Source of the DNA: Ancylobacter sp. TS-1
GTDB lineage: Bacteria > Pseudomonadota > Alphaproteobacteria > Rhizobiales > Xanthobacteraceae
Direction: 5' to 3'
DNA: 64,000 nt
NCBI RefSeq assembly: GCF_009223885.1
Contig: NZ_CP045144.1
Location: 744,001 to 808,000 of the forward strand
The notes beneath the pieces are model-generated. The model was not told where the DNA came from. It saw only the letters and a program-made list of their open reading frames with translations, and searched no databases. Below, in pieces: positions 21,006-31,530 of the stretch (positions within the stretch are counted from its first letter, which is position 1; the number at the start of each line of letters is the position of its first letter). The position numbers and the translations under genes were made by a program.

Positions 21006-22349
21006 TCAGAATTCTCGCGGCGTCGGCGCCGCACGATTGAGGAGCCCGCCCGGCCGCAACACGAGGAAGCCGGCGAGCAGGGAATAGATCACCACGTCGC
21101 GATACGCGATATCGAAGGCCGTGGACCACACGATTTCGACGCCGGCGACAAGAGCCGCGCCGAGAAAAGCGCCCGGCACCGAGCCAATGCCGCCAATAAT
21201 AGCCGAAATCAAGGCTTTGAGCGTAATTGCCAGCCCGTCGCCCGGCGCGATCGTACCATAGGCTATCACGACGCAGGCGCCCGCGAGCCCGGCACAGGCT
21301 CCGGCGAGGGCAAAGGTGCCGCCCACCAGAAGCGGAACCCGCACGCCGAGCAGCGCCGCCATCTTCGGATCGTCGGCATAGGCGCGCCAGGAGCGCCCGT
21401 AGGAGGTGAAGCGGACCAGCCCGAGCAGGACCGACAGGCCGGTCAGCGCCAGCCCGGCGGCGAGAAACTGCGCCGGGGTCGCCGTCGCCACGAAGCCGTC
21501 CTGTCCGGCGATGTAGAGCGGACGGTTGAGCAGGGCGGGCAGCCAGTTCTCGCGGAACGGCGCGGTCAGGCGCAGCGTTTCCGCCAGCACGAGGGCGACG
21601 GCGACGGTGGCAATCAGAACCGGCTGCGCCGAGCGCGACTGCTCGGCGATCGGCACGAACACGACGCGTCCCACCACCCAGCTCAGCAGGGCCGCCGCGC
21701 CGATGCCCAGCATCACCGCGAGCCCCAGCGTGCCGGGCCCGAGCCGTCCCCCCGCGCTGAAAGCGCCGACGGCGACCAGCATAAAGGCGCCGCCCGCCAC
21801 CGCGATCTCGCCAAAGGCGAGGTTGATGCGCCCATACAGGCCGTGGACGAGGGCGAAGCCGGTGGCGATGAGCCCGTAGATGCCGGCCAGCACCAGCCCG
21901 CCGAGCGCCTGCTGAAGCCAGTAGGCGCTACGGGGGCCGAGCCGGAACAGCGGCGGGCGGGCCGCTTCGGTGGCCTCCGGCAGCCACCAGCGATTGAGGA
22001 TGTAGAGCTTCACCTCGCCAAGCGGGCCGCGGTCGGTATCGACGGCCACGATCTCGAAGCGTCCGGCGCCGGTGCGCGCGGCGAAACGGCAGGCCAGCCA
22101 GTGCGGACCGCTGCCGAGCGGGCCTCGCGTGCGGTAGCTGTAGTGGAGCGTGTTGTCGGCGCCGGGCACCGGGCGCAGCACCGTCTCGGTGATCTCGGTG
22201 TCTTCGTCATGCAGGGCTGGTGCGACGGCGCGGCACAGCCGCGCCTGATCCGCATCGATGACCGAGCCGCAGCCGGGTAGCAGCAGCAGGACGAAGACGA
22301 GGAACGGCGCGAGGCGGCGTGAGAGGGGAACCGGCGCTCCTGCGGGCAT
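21006..22349 (-). CDS. orphan LivH-type branched-chain amino acid permease with lipoprotein-like N-terminus
   Basis: Residues about 145-447 form a LivH-type ABC permease with multiple membrane segments and the conserved blocks GLYGRINLAFGE, RAYADDPKMAALLGV and SAIIGGIGSVPGAFLG. In front is an unusual extension of about 140 residues: a signal sequence with lipobox LLLPGC (Cys27), then a periplasmic-looking region with Cys and Tyr/Trp residues. No ATPase, second permease or binding protein lies nearby. It sits 8 nt before ilvA and 19 nt after hemB, all leftward. I infer a membrane-anchored domain fused to a permease; similar fusions may exist in relatives. Confidence 0.85.
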   Translation of the reverse strand: MPAGAPVPLSRRLAPFLVFVLLLLPGCGSVIDADQARLCRAVAPALHDEDTEITETVLRPVPGADNTLHYSYRTRGPLGSGPHWLACRFAARTGAGRFEIVAVDTDRGPLGEVKLYILNRWWLPEATEAARPPLFRLGPRSAYWLQQALGGLVLAGIYGLIATGFALVHGLYGRINLAFGEIAVAGGAFMLVAVGAFSAGGRLGPGTLGLAVMLGIGAAALLSWVVGRVVFVPIAEQSRSAQPVLIATVAVALVLAETLRLTAPFRENWLPALLNRPLYIAGQDGFVATATPAQFLAAGLALTGLSVLLGLVRFTSYGRSWRAYADDPKMAALLGVRVPLLVGGTFALAGACAGLAGACVVIAYGTIAPGDGLAITLKALISAIIGGIGSVPGAFLGAALVAGVEIVWSTAFDIAYRDVVIYSLLAGFLVLRPGGLLNRAAPTPREF

Positions 22350-22368
22350 GGGCGCGCCCGGCGGCCGC

Positions 22369-23469
<1,101 letters not shown>

Positions 23470-23528
23470 TCAGATGCGGGATTCTGATGCGGCACTTTCG
23501 AATGTTTATAGCTTCATATGCCCGCGAG

Positions 23529-23578
23529 CGCGACCCGTTGAGCCGGGTGATTGCGTAGATGCCCGACAACGGGTCGCG
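23529..23578. repeat. 12-bp-stem inverted repeat in the hemB/ABM divergent gap
   Basis: CGCGACCCGTTG at 23529-23540 is the perfect inverted complement of CAACGGGTCGCG at 23567-23578. The 26-nt loop can form a smaller inner stem (CGGGT/GCCCG). No T-run follows, so it is not a standard terminator. It lies about 100 nt before the hemB start and 69 nt before the ABM gene start. Confidence 0.6.
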
Positions 23579-23646
23579 GGGCATGTTGACGCGGCGCTGC
23601 CGGAATCCATCCTCTGCGGCGGACGCCAGCTTCGGAGTGACCGGTC

Positions 23647-23958
23647 ATGATCGCCGTCATCAACGTCTTCACCGTCGAGCCCGCCAATCAGTCACGGCTG
23701 CTCGACATCCTGAGCGCCGCGACGGAAGGCACCGTTGACCGCGCGAAGGGTTTTCGCGGGGCGACGCTCCATCGCAGCCTTGACGGCACCCGCGTCACCA
23801 TGCGGGCGGAATGGGCGAGCCTCGACGATTACGAGGCGATGCGCCGCGATCCGGCACCTTTGCGCTATTTCGAGGAAGCCCTCTCCATCGCCAAATTCGA
23901 TCCCGGCCTGTACGAAGTTGTCCGGCGCTTCGAGCCTCGGCAGGACGGAGCGCGATGA
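23647..23958 (+). CDS. antibiotic biosynthesis monooxygenase (ABM) domain protein
   Basis: The 103-residue protein is a single ferredoxin-like ABM domain: MIAVINVFTVEP, GFRGATLHRSLDG and YFEEALSIAKFDPGLYEVV match the alternating strand-helix pattern. Such proteins include small cofactor-free oxygenases and heme-degrading enzymes, but no diagnostic active-site residues are evident here, so the substrate is unknown. It is divergent from hemB and starts 17 nt before the HIBCH-like gene, with which it probably shares a transcript. Confidence 0.75.
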   Translation: MIAVINVFTVEPANQSRLLDILSAATEGTVDRAKGFRGATLHRSLDGTRVTMRAEWASLDDYEAMRRDPAPLRYFEEALSIAKFDPGLYEVVRRFEPRQDGAR

Positions 23959-23974
23959 GGCGCAGGGAGCAAGC

Positions 23975-25036
23975 GTGAGCAGCGATATCGGTATCCGCTT
24001 CGAGGAGCGCGGGGCGCTCGGCATCGTGACGCTGGACCGCCCCCGCGCGCTCAACGCGCTCGACCACGCCATGGTGCTGGCGATGCGCGAAGCCCTCGAT
24101 GGCTGGCTCGACAATCCGCGCATCGCGCAGGTGGTGCTGCGTTCGGCGCATGAGCGCGCCTTCTGCGTCGGCGGCGACGTGCGGGCCATGGCGGCGCTGG
24201 GCCGTGCCGGCCGCAAGGAGGAGGCCCGCCAGTACTGGCGGGACGAATACGCCCTCGACCACCTGATCTCGCGCTATCCCAAGCCCTTCGTCTCGCTGGT
24301 CGACGGCCTGTGCTTCGGCGGCGGCTTCGGCCTCACCGGCCACAGCCGCTACCGCGTCGCCGGCGAGGGCCTCGGCTTCGCCATGCCGGAGGTCGCCATC
24401 GGCCTGTTTCCCGATGTCGGCGGCACCTTCGTGCTGCCGCGCCTGCCGGGCTGGAGTGGCACGTGGCTGGCGATGACCGGCGCGCGCATCGGCATGTCGG
24501 ACGCGGTGGCGCTCGGGCTCTACACCCATCACGTGCCGGTGGCGCGGTGGCCCGGGCTGCTCGCGGCGCTGGCCGGGGGCGAGCCGGCGGATGCGGCGCT
24601 CGCCCGCCTGGCTATGCGCCCGCCGGCGCCGGCGCTCCAGTCGCTCTATCCGGACATCGACCGCATCTTCGCCGGCGGATCGGTCGACGCCATCGTCATC
24701 GCGCTGGAGAAAGTTGGGGCGAGCGAGGGGCCGGCGGCGGAGTTCGCCCGTGGCCAGCTCGACACCATCCGGCGCGCCTCGCCGACCAGCGTGCACATCG
24801 CCTTCCAGCAGATGCAGCGCGGCCTCGGGGCCGATCTCGCCGGCTGCCTCGGGCTGGAATTCCGGCTCGTCACGCGCCTCCTCGACCAGAACGATTTCTA
24901 CGAGGGCGTGCGGGCGCTGCTCGTCGACAAGGACCAGAAGCCGGCCTGGCGCCCGGCGCGGCTGGAAGACGTCGACCCCGTCGCCATCGCCGCCCTGTTC
25001 GACGAACCGCTTCCCGACGAATTGCTGCTTGCCTGA
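23975..25036 (+). CDS. enoyl-CoA hydratase/isomerase family protein, 3-hydroxyisobutyryl-CoA hydrolase type
   Basis: The 353-residue product belongs to the crotonase superfamily and resembles 3-hydroxyisobutyryl-CoA hydrolase of valine breakdown. The oxyanion-hole segments FCVGGDVRAM and GLCFGGGFGLTGH and the catalytic-acid region FAMPEVAIGLFPDVGGTF are visible. The long C-terminal part (MQRGLGADLAGCLGLEFRL) is characteristic of the HIBCH branch. A GTG start with GGGA upstream was chosen; the reading frame continues upstream but overlaps the ABM gene. The exact CoA substrate is inferred from family. Confidence 0.85.
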   Translation: MSSDIGIRFEERGALGIVTLDRPRALNALDHAMVLAMREALDGWLDNPRIAQVVLRSAHERAFCVGGDVRAMAALGRAGRKEEARQYWRDEYALDHLISRYPKPFVSLVDGLCFGGGFGLTGHSRYRVAGEGLGFAMPEVAIGLFPDVGGTFVLPRLPGWSGTWLAMTGARIGMSDAVALGLYTHHVPVARWPGLLAALAGGEPADAALARLAMRPPAPALQSLYPDIDRIFAGGSVDAIVIALEKVGASEGPAAEFARGQLDTIRRASPTSVHIAFQQMQRGLGADLAGCLGLEFRLVTRLLDQNDFYEGVRALLVDKDQKPAWRPARLEDVDPVAIAALFDEPLPDELLLA

Positions 25037-25061
25037 GCGCGTTTTGCGGTATGGAAGCGGC

Positions 25062-25493
25062 ATGAGTTCGCCTTACGATCCCATCGACGCCACGCTCGGC
25101 CCGGCCGGCGCGCAACTGCCGCTCTGGCAGGTGCGGGTTCTCCTCTACCTGCGCTGCCTCGCCGGCTTCCTGATGGTGAAGACCGTCTACAGCTGGACGC
25201 TGATCTGCGGCGTGTGGGACGGCGATACCAGCCGCTTCGAGATGCTCTCCACGGCTGCGCAGGCGGCCGTGATCTGGGCCGCGATCATGAATCCGGTGGC
25301 GGCGGTCGGCCTCTGGCTCGGTGCCTCCTGGGGCGTGGTGCTGTGGCTGGTCACGGCCATGGTGCAGATCCTCATCAACGCCTCGGCGCCGGAAGGCGTC
25401 GGCCGGCTGATGATCGTCGCCGCCATCGAAACGGTGCTGGTCGCCGGCTACGCCTTCCTCACCTTCAAGGCGGCGCGCGAGAGCGAGGGCTGA
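25062..25493 (+). CDS. DUF6163-like membrane protein
   Basis: The 143-residue protein has about four predicted membrane segments: a hydrophobic stretch near RCLAGFLMVKTVYSW, one around AAQAAVIWAAIMNPVAAVGLWLG, then GVVLWLVTAMVQILIN and the C-terminal LMIVAAIETVLVAGYAFLTF. I recognise it as the small membrane protein that often precedes the MarR-type regulator LdtR in Rhizobiales. Its function is unknown. It begins 25 nt after the HIBCH-like gene and ends 131 nt before ldtR. Confidence 0.7.
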   Translation: MSSPYDPIDATLGPAGAQLPLWQVRVLLYLRCLAGFLMVKTVYSWTLICGVWDGDTSRFEMLSTAAQAAVIWAAIMNPVAAVGLWLGASWGVVLWLVTAMVQILINASAPEGVGRLMIVAAIETVLVAGYAFLTFKAARESEG

Positions 25494-25624
25494 TTCATCT
25501 TTCGTTAAGCCATTGCGGTGACGAAGGATTCAGCCTGTCGCTTAAACCGATCTTAGCGGCACCCGCCCACACTCCCGGTCAATCAGAGGGACGCAATCCC
25601 CCATTCGAGACCGGGGTGTGAACG

Positions 25625-26146
25625 ATGTTTGCAGGTCAGGCCACCAAGGTCGTGGCGTTTGCCGAAGAACAGGACGAGGGTCGCAGCGAGCTGCTGCCGC
25701 TGTACCGCGAGGCGGTGACGCTGGTGGAGCGCCTGCACCGGCGCCTGCTCGACGTGGTGAAGGACGAGTTCGACCGGCGTGGGCGCGACGACGTCAACGC
25801 CGTGCAGGCGCTGCTGCTGTTCAATATCGGCGATTCCGAGCTGACGGCGGCCGAGCTGCGCACGCGCGGCTATTATCTCGGCGCCAACGTCTCCTACAAT
25901 CTGAAGAAGCTGGTCGATACCGGCTATCTCGACCACCGGCGCTCGCGCATCGACCGCCGCTCGGTGCGCATCCGGCTCACCGAAAAGGGCGAGGAAGTGC
26001 GTGAGATCGTGGAGTCGCTCCACGCCAAGCACATCGCCACCATCGAGCAGATCGGCGGCATCGGCCCGAAGGAGTTCCAGCTGCTCAACCGAGCGCTGAA
26101 CCGGCTGGAACGCTTCTGGACCGACCAGATCCTGTATCGGCTGTGA
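25625..26146 (+). CDS. ldtR: MarR-type transcriptional regulator LdtR
   Basis: The 173-residue protein is a winged-helix MarR-family regulator. The recognition region is ELTAAELRTRGYYLGANVSYNLKKL followed by the wing RRSRIDRRSVRIRLTEKG. Overall it closely matches LdtR of Liberibacter and Sinorhizobium, which controls L,D-transpeptidase and osmotic-stress genes there. The upstream gap of 131 nt carries TTAA motifs (25505 and 25542 region) and is likely its promoter. It converges on the deacetylase gene with a 13-nt gap. Confidence 0.85.
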   Translation: MFAGQATKVVAFAEEQDEGRSELLPLYREAVTLVERLHRRLLDVVKDEFDRRGRDDVNAVQALLLFNIGDSELTAAELRTRGYYLGANVSYNLKKLVDTGYLDHRRSRIDRRSVRIRLTEKGEEVREIVESLHAKHIATIEQIGGIGPKEFQLLNRALNRLERFWTDQILYRL

Positions 26147-26159
26147 GCCGCCCGCCGCC

Positions 26160-27188
26160 TCAGCCCTGCGCGTAGCCTTCCAGCACGTTCGCGACGTTGA
26201 CGCCGATGGCCTCGACGGCGTAGCCGCCCTCCATGACGAACAGCGTCGGCTTGCCGAGCCCGGCGATGCGCTGGCCGATCTTCAGATAGTCCGGGCTGTC
26301 CAGTTTGAACTGGGAAATCGGGTCGTCCTTGTAGGTGTCGACGCCCAGCGAGACGATGACGACATCGGCGCCATAGGCCGCGATGCGGTCGCAGGCCGCG
26401 TCCAGCGCGGCGCCCCAGCCGGAATAGTCGGCGCCCCAGCGCAGCGGAAAATTGGCGTTGAAGCCCTCGCCGGCGCCGGCGCCGGTCTCGTCGGCGAAGC
26501 CGAGGAAATAGGGGAACTCCTGCAACGGGTCCGCGTGGATGTTGCACACCAGCACGTCCGGGCGGTCGTAGAAGATCGCCTGCGTGCCGTTGCCGTGGTG
26601 ATAGTCGACGTCGAGCACGGCCACGCGCGCCGCCCCGCGATCGCGGAAGGACTGCGCCGCCACGGCGGCGTTGTTGACGAAGCAGTAGCCGCCCATCGTC
26701 GCCTGATGCGCGTGATGGCCAGGGGGGCGGCACAGGGCGAAGGCGGAAGCCTCGCCGCCGGCGACCAGATCGACGCCGGTCAGCGCGATGTCGGCGCCCG
26801 CCTGCACCGCGTCCCAGGTACCCGCGACGATGCAGCAGCCGGCGTCGAAGGAGAAATGCCCCAGCTTGCCGTCGATGTTCTCCGGCTCGACATAGCGCAT
26901 CCCCGGCGCCCCCCAGAAGCTCGGCAGGGCAGGGAAGTCGCGGCCGTCCTCGGTCCACAGCGCCCAGGCCTGCGACAGGAAGCGGATATAGTCCGCGTCG
27001 TGCACCTTCAGGATCGGGGCGAGCCCATGCGCGGCTGGCTCGATCAGCGGGCCGAAAGAACGTTCGCCGATCGCCTTGAGGATCATCGCCACCCGCTCCG
27101 GCTTCTCGAAGGCCGGCACGACCTGTCCGTTCATGAGCTCGACATGGCCGGAATGGCCGAGATGGCGCGGCGAGTGGATGATCTTCAT
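26160..27188 (-). CDS. histone deacetylase-family amidohydrolase (acetylpolyamine deacetylase type)
   Basis: The 342-residue enzyme has the arginase/deacetylase fold. The charge-relay histidines lie in [23 protein letters not shown], the zinc ligands in [17 protein letters not shown] (Asp, His) and in the later [11 protein letters not shown] (Asp), and the catalytic Tyr region in [11 protein letters not shown]. Bacterial relatives of this form commonly act on acetylated polyamines. The start [12 protein letters not shown] was chosen over a longer upstream reading. It converges on ldtR and is divergent from glyA. Confidence 0.88.
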   Translation of the reverse strand: MKIIHSPRHLGHSGHVELMNGQVVPAFEKPERVAMILKAIGERSFGPLIEPAAHGLAPILKVHDADYIRFLSQAWALWTEDGRDFPALPSFWGAPGMRYVEPENIDGKLGHFSFDAGCCIVAGTWDAVQAGADIALTGVDLVAGGEASAFALCRPPGHHAHQATMGGYCFVNNAAVAAQSFRDRGAARVAVLDVDYHHGNGTQAIFYDRPDVLVCNIHADPLQEFPYFLGFADETGAGAGEGFNANFPLRWGADYSGWGAALDAACDRIAAYGADVVIVSLGVDTYKDDPISQFKLDSPDYLKIGQRIAGLGKPTLFVMEGGYAVEAIGVNVANVLEGYAQG

Positions 27189-27319
27189 GGGGGAATCCGG
27201 AAACGCGTGGAGGAGGCCGTGACGATAGGCGAGCCTCCCGGCCTCTGTCATCCATCCGTGTCGCCGGGCTCACCACCCGCTGCCGCCTCGGTGCAAGGCT
27301 ACCCTGCGCCCGGCATGCT

Positions 27320-27347
27320 TTGAAACAGCCCGGGTGCTGTGCTAAGC
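27320..27347 (+). promoter_or_regulatory. candidate glyA operon promoter
   Basis: TTGAAA (27320-27325) and CTAAGC (27342-27347) are spaced by 16 nt, about 70 nt before the glyA start codon. The -35 is good and the -10 weak, so this is tentative. Confidence 0.3.
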
Positions 27348-27418
27348 GACCCGCCTCGATTTCGCGGCCGGCACGAGGTCGGCCCGGAGGCGTCGCCACC
27401 GCCCAGGGAGGCTGGTCC

Positions 27419-28717
27419 ATGTCGTCCGAAGCTCACGCTTCTTCCACCAATCGCTTCTTCTCCGCCACGCTCGCCGAGACCGATCCCGAGCTCGCCGGCG
27501 CGATCACCGCTGAGCTCGGCCGCCAGCGCGACGAGATCGAGCTGATCGCCTCGGAGAACATCGTCTCGCGCGCCGTGCTGGAGGCGCAGGGCTCGGTCCT
27601 CACCAACAAATATGCCGAGGGCTATCCGGGCCGGCGCTATTATGGCGGCTGCCAGTATGTGGACGTTGCCGAGCAGCTCGCCATCGACCGCGCCAAGCAG
27701 CTCTTCGGCGCCAGCTTCGCCAATGTGCAGGCCCATTCGGGCGCGCAGGCGAACACGGCGGTGTTCTTCGCGCTGATGCAGCCGGGCGATACCTTCCTCG
27801 GCCTCAACCTCGCCGCCGGCGGTCATCTGACCCATGGCGCGCCAGTCAGCCTGTCGGGCAAGTGGTTCAAGCCGGTGCCCTACAATGTGCGCCGCGACGA
27901 CCAGCGCATCGACTATGAAGAGGTGGCCAAGCTCGCCGACGAGCACAAGCCGAAGGTCATCGTGGCCGGCGGCTCGGCCTATCCGCGCCACATCGACTTC
28001 GCCAGGTTCCGCGCCATTGCCGATTCGGTCGGCGCGAAGCTGATGGTCGACATGGCCCATTTCGCCGGCCTCGTGGCGGGTGGCGTGCACCCCAATCCGG
28101 TGCCTCACGCCCATGTCGTGACCTCGACCACCCACAAGACCCTGCGCGGCCCGCGCGGCGGCCTGATCCTGACCAATGACGAGGAACTGTCGAAGAAGAT
28201 CAATTCGGCGATCTTCCCCGGCATCCAGGGCGGCCCGCTGATGCACGTCATCGCCGCGAAGGCGGTCGCTTTCGGCGAGGCGCTTCAGCCGGAGTTCAAG
28301 GTCTACGCGAAGAACGTCGTGGAAAACGCGAAGGCGCTTGCGGAAAACCTCAAGGGCCACGGCTTCGAGATCGTCTCCGGCGGCACCGACACGCACCTGA
28401 TGCTGGTCGATCTGCGGCCGAAGAAGCTCACCGGCAAGGTCTCCGAGATCGCGCTCGGCCGTGCCCACATCACCACCAACAAGAACGGCATCCCGTTCGA
28501 TCCCGAGAAGCCCTTCGTCACCTCGGGCGTGCGCCTCGGCACGCCGGCGGGCACCACGCGCGGCTTCGGCGTCGCCGAATTCCAGCAGATCGGCGATATG
28601 ATCGCGGAAGTGCTCGACGTGCTCTCGCAGAAGGGCACGGAGGAGGATAGCCTCGTCGAGGCGGCGGTGCGCGGCAAGGTCGCCGCGCTTCTGGCCCGCT
28701 ACCCGATCTACGGCTGA
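27419..28717 (+). CDS. glyA: serine hydroxymethyltransferase
   Basis: GlyA interconverts serine and glycine with transfer of a one-carbon unit to tetrahydrofolate. The 432-residue PLP enzyme has the invariant [28 protein letters not shown] and the PLP lysine in [14 protein letters not shown]. The ATG is preceded by CAGGGAGG. It heads a tight rightward series: nrdR begins 8 nt later, then ribD, ribE, ribH, nusB and thiL, an arrangement widely kept in alphaproteobacteria and linking one-carbon, nucleotide and flavin supply. Confidence 0.98.
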   Translation: MSSEAHASSTNRFFSATLAETDPELAGAITAELGRQRDEIELIASENIVSRAVLEAQGSVLTNKYAEGYPGRRYYGGCQYVDVAEQLAIDRAKQLFGASFANVQAHSGAQANTAVFFALMQPGDTFLGLNLAAGGHLTHGAPVSLSGKWFKPVPYNVRRDDQRIDYEEVAKLADEHKPKVIVAGGSAYPRHIDFARFRAIADSVGAKLMVDMAHFAGLVAGGVHPNPVPHAHVVTSTTHKTLRGPRGGLILTNDEELSKKINSAIFPGIQGGPLMHVIAAKAVAFGEALQPEFKVYAKNVVENAKALAENLKGHGFEIVSGGTDTHLMLVDLRPKKLTGKVSEIALGRAHITTNKNGIPFDPEKPFVTSGVRLGTPAGTTRGFGVAEFQQIGDMIAEVLDVLSQKGTEEDSLVEAAVRGKVAALLARYPIYG

Positions 28718-28725
28718 GGAAGACG

Positions 28726-29250
28726 ATGCGCTGTCCCTATTGCGGAAGCCTCGACACGCAGGTCAAGGATTCCCGTCCGACGGAGGACAGCGCCGCCATA
28801 CGCCGCCGCCGCATCTGTCCCGATTGCGGCGGCCGCTTCACCACCTTCGAGCGTGTGCAGCTTCGCGAGTTGACGGTGCTCAAGCGTTCGGGCCGGCGGG
28901 TACCGTTCGACCGCGACAAGCTCGCCCGCTCCATCGAGGTAGCGCTGAGGAAGCGCCCCGTCGATCCGGAGCGGGTCGAGCGCCTCGTGTCGGGCCTCGT
29001 GCGCCGGCTGGAAAGCATGGGCGAGAGCGAGATCACGTCCGAGACGATCGGCGAGCGGGTGATGGAGAGCCTCAAGCAGCTCGACGACATCGCCTATGTC
29101 CGCTTCGCCTCGGTCTACCGCAATTTCCGTGAGGCCAAGGATTTCGAGGCCGTGCTCGGCGAGTTGGAACCACGTCCGACGGACGGGGTAGGCGAGGGCG
29201 AGGGGGCAAAGCTCCTGCGTCCGGCCGGCGCCACCGGGCCCGACGAATGA
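28726..29250 (+). CDS. nrdR: transcriptional repressor NrdR
   Basis: NrdR represses ribonucleotide reductase genes in response to (d)ATP. The N-terminal zinc ribbon is intact (Cys3, Cys6, Cys31, Cys34), followed by an ATP-cone domain beginning [16 protein letters not shown]. At 174 residues it is slightly longer than usual because of a Gly/Glu-rich C-terminal tail. It starts 8 nt after glyA and overlaps ribD by 4 nt (ATGA). No NrdR box pair was identified in the window. Confidence 0.97.
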   Translation: MRCPYCGSLDTQVKDSRPTEDSAAIRRRRICPDCGGRFTTFERVQLRELTVLKRSGRRVPFDRDKLARSIEVALRKRPVDPERVERLVSGLVRRLESMGESEITSETIGERVMESLKQLDDIAYVRFASVYRNFREAKDFEAVLGELEPRPTDGVGEGEGAKLLRPAGATGPDE

Positions 29251-30395
29251 TGCCGCCGCTCCCGGCGGCGCCAGTGACAGCCATGACGTGCAAATCCCGA
29301 GATGAAGCCCTGATGGCGGCCGCGCTCAGCGTCGGCAGCCGCGAACTCGGCCATACCTGGCCCAACCCCGCCGTCGGCGCGCTCGTGGTACGCGAGACGC
29401 CGCAGGGTCCGCTCGTGCTGGGGCGCGGCTGGACGGCGAGGGGCGGGCGCCCGCACGCCGAGCCGCAGGCGCTCGCCCAGGCCGGCGAGGCCGCGCGCGG
29501 CGCCACGCTCTACGTGACGCTGGAGCCCTGTTCGCATCACGGCCAGACCCCGCCCTGCGTCGACGCCGTGCGCGCCGCCGGCATCGAGCGTGTGGTCGCC
29601 GCCATCGAGGACCCCGACTTCCGCGTCGCCGGCCGGGGTTTCTCGATCCTGCGCGAGGCCGGCATCCGGGTGGAGGTCGGCACGGGCGCCGCCGCCGCGC
29701 GCCTCGCCCACGCCGGCCACATCCGCCGCGTCACCGAGGGGCGTCCGCAGGTGATGCTGAAGCTCGCGGTTTCGGCCGACGGCAAGGTCGGGCTGGCCGG
29801 CCGCCGGCCGACGGCCATCACCGGCGAAACGGCGCGCGGGCGCGTCCACATGATGCGCGCCACCCACGACGCCGTGCTCACCGGCATCGGAACGGTGCTC
29901 GCCGACGACCCGCAGCTGACCTGCCGGCTTCCCGGCATGCTGGACCGCTCGCCGCTGCGCGTGGTGCTCGACGCCGCGCTGCGCCTGCCGCCGACCAGCG
30001 CGCTCGCCCGCAGCCTGGCCTTCGCCCCGCTCTGGGTGGTGGCAGCCGAGGACGCGCCCGATGCGCCCGAGACGATGCTCACCGCCATGGGCATCGAGGT
30101 GATGCGGGTGCGGCGCCGCCCGGATGGGGCGCTGGACCTCAATGAGACGCTGAAGCTGCTGGCGCTGCGCGGTATCACCCGGCTCATGGTGGAGGCCGGC
30201 CCGCGCATCGCGGCCGCGTTCCTGCGCGAGCGGCTGGTCGACGAGGCGAACGTTTTCCGGGCGCCGCTCGTGCTCGGCGCCGGGGCGCTCGACGCGCTGG
30301 AGGGACTGCCGCTTTCGACTCTGGATGACTATCTGGTCGATGCAGGGACCGAAGCGTACGGCTCCGACAGCCTGCGCATCATGAGGCGTCGCTAA
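29247..30395 (+). CDS. ribD: bifunctional riboflavin deaminase/reductase
   Basis: RibD performs the second and third steps of riboflavin synthesis. The N-terminal cytidine-deaminase-like domain shows [11 protein letters not shown] and the zinc-binding [10 protein letters not shown] (about residues 70-110). The C-terminal reductase domain has [29 protein letters not shown] and LMVEAGP. Length is 382 residues. The first ATG overlaps the nrdR stop; an internal Met at 29283 would also give a plausible N-terminus. The ribE start codon follows directly after the stop. Confidence 0.96.
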   Translation: MMPPLPAAPVTAMTCKSRDEALMAAALSVGSRELGHTWPNPAVGALVVRETPQGPLVLGRGWTARGGRPHAEPQALAQAGEAARGATLYVTLEPCSHHGQTPPCVDAVRAAGIERVVAAIEDPDFRVAGRGFSILREAGIRVEVGTGAAAARLAHAGHIRRVTEGRPQVMLKLAVSADGKVGLAGRRPTAITGETARGRVHMMRATHDAVLTGIGTVLADDPQLTCRLPGMLDRSPLRVVLDAALRLPPTSALARSLAFAPLWVVAAEDAPDAPETMLTAMGIEVMRVRRRPDGALDLNETLKLLALRGITRLMVEAGPRIAAAFLRERLVDEANVFRAPLVLGAGALDALEGLPLSTLDDYLVDAGTEAYGSDSLRIMRRR

Positions 30396-30986
30396 ATGTT
30401 CACCGGCATCGTCACCGACATCGGCACAGTCCGCACCGTCGCGCCGCGCAACGACGTGCGGCGGCTGACCATCGCCAGCCGCTACGACACGTCCGGCATC
30501 GAACTCGGCGCCTCCATCGCCTGCGCGGGCGTGTGCCTGACCGTGGTGGCGACGCAGTCCGACGCTTTCGAGGTCGAGGCGGCGCCGGAGACGCTGGCGG
30601 TGACGACGGCGAGCGGCTGGACCGAGGGCCGGCGGCTCAATCTGGAGCGCGCGCTGAAGATCGGCGACGAGCTCGGCGGCCACATCGTGCAGGGCCATGC
30701 CGACGGCATTGCCCGCGTGATCGCCCGCGAGGATCTCGGCGAGACCACGCGCTTCACCTTCGAGGCGCCGGCCGATCTCGCCCGCTTCATCGCCACCAAG
30801 GGCTCGATCACGCTCGACGGCACCTCGCTGACCGTCAACACGGTGGACGGCCCGCGCTTCACCTGCCTGCTCATTCCCCATACGCTGACCCACACGACCT
30901 GGGGTGACGTTCAGGCCGGCGACGCTGTCAATATCGAAGTCGACATGATGGCCCGCTATGCTGCGCGGCTTGCGGAGTTCCGTTGA
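30396..30986 (+). CDS. ribE: riboflavin synthase subunit alpha
   Basis: This enzyme dismutates two 6,7-dimethyl-8-ribityllumazine molecules to give riboflavin. The 196-residue protein has two lumazine-binding repeats, each starting with the characteristic short motif: MFTGIVTDIGTV at the N-terminus and GHIVQGHADGIARV in the second. GVCLTVV and GTSLTVN mark equivalent active-site loops. It abuts ribD with no gap, and ribH follows 43 nt later. Confidence 0.97.
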   Translation: MFTGIVTDIGTVRTVAPRNDVRRLTIASRYDTSGIELGASIACAGVCLTVVATQSDAFEVEAAPETLAVTTASGWTEGRRLNLERALKIGDELGGHIVQGHADGIARVIAREDLGETTRFTFEAPADLARFIATKGSITLDGTSLTVNTVDGPRFTCLLIPHTLTHTTWGDVQAGDAVNIEVDMMARYAARLAEFR

Positions 30987-31029
30987 CGCCTGTACGTCGT
31001 CGACCCGACCAGTTTCATGAGGTTCATCC

Positions 31030-31524
31030 ATGGCGAGCCCCCGCCCGCCGCGCGCATCCGATGCCGCCGCTGCCATCCCGCTGACCGGGGCCCGCGTCCT
31101 CATCGTCGAGGCGCGCTTCTATGACGACATCGCCGACGAACTGCTCGCCGGCGCCCGCGCCGCCGTCGCGGCAGCCGGCGCAACGGCGGACATCGTGACC
31201 GTGCCCGGCGCGCTGGAGATCCCGGCCGCTATCGTCGTCGCGCTCGACGACGCCGAGGCCGCCGGCACGCCCTATGACGCCGTGGTGGCGCTCGGCTGCG
31301 TGGTGCGCGGCGAGACCTATCATTTCGAGATCGTGGCGGGCGAATCCTCGCGCGCGCTGATGGACCTCTCGGTCGCCCGCAAGCTGGCGTTGGGCAACGG
31401 CATCCTCACCGTCGAGACGGACGAGCAGGCCTGGGTGCGCGCCCGCGTTTCCGACGGCAACAAGGGCGGCGGCGCGGTCGAGGCGGCGTTCGCGGTGCTG
31501 CGCCTCAAGCGCCGGGCAGGGTAG
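31030..31524 (+). CDS. ribH: 6,7-dimethyl-8-ribityllumazine synthase
   Basis: RibH condenses the pyrimidine precursor with 3,4-dihydroxy-2-butanone 4-phosphate. The 164-residue sequence contains [31 protein letters not shown] and [21 protein letters not shown] with the catalytic His. The N-terminal 20 residues are variable. It lies between ribE and nusB; nusB starts 6 nt after its stop, the conserved ribH-nusB pairing. Confidence 0.96.
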   Translation: MASPRPPRASDAAAAIPLTGARVLIVEARFYDDIADELLAGARAAVAAAGATADIVTVPGALEIPAAIVVALDDAEAAGTPYDAVVALGCVVRGETYHFEIVAGESSRALMDLSVARKLALGNGILTVETDEQAWVRARVSDGNKGGGAVEAAFAVLRLKRRAG

Positions 31525-31530
31525 GCCATC

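Noticed and set aside
25500..25550. TTAA motifs before ldtR as a CtrA site
   Set aside because: The two TTAA motifs are not spaced by seven bases, so the CtrA pattern TTAA-N7-TTAA is not met.
27189..27418. Glycine riboswitch before glyA
   Set aside because: No conserved aptamer core could be recognised in this 230-nt gap; only a weak promoter candidate was found.
29115..31103. A 662-codon minus-strand open frame across nrdR, ribD and ribE
   Set aside because: It spans several real genes antisense and shows only low-complexity composition.
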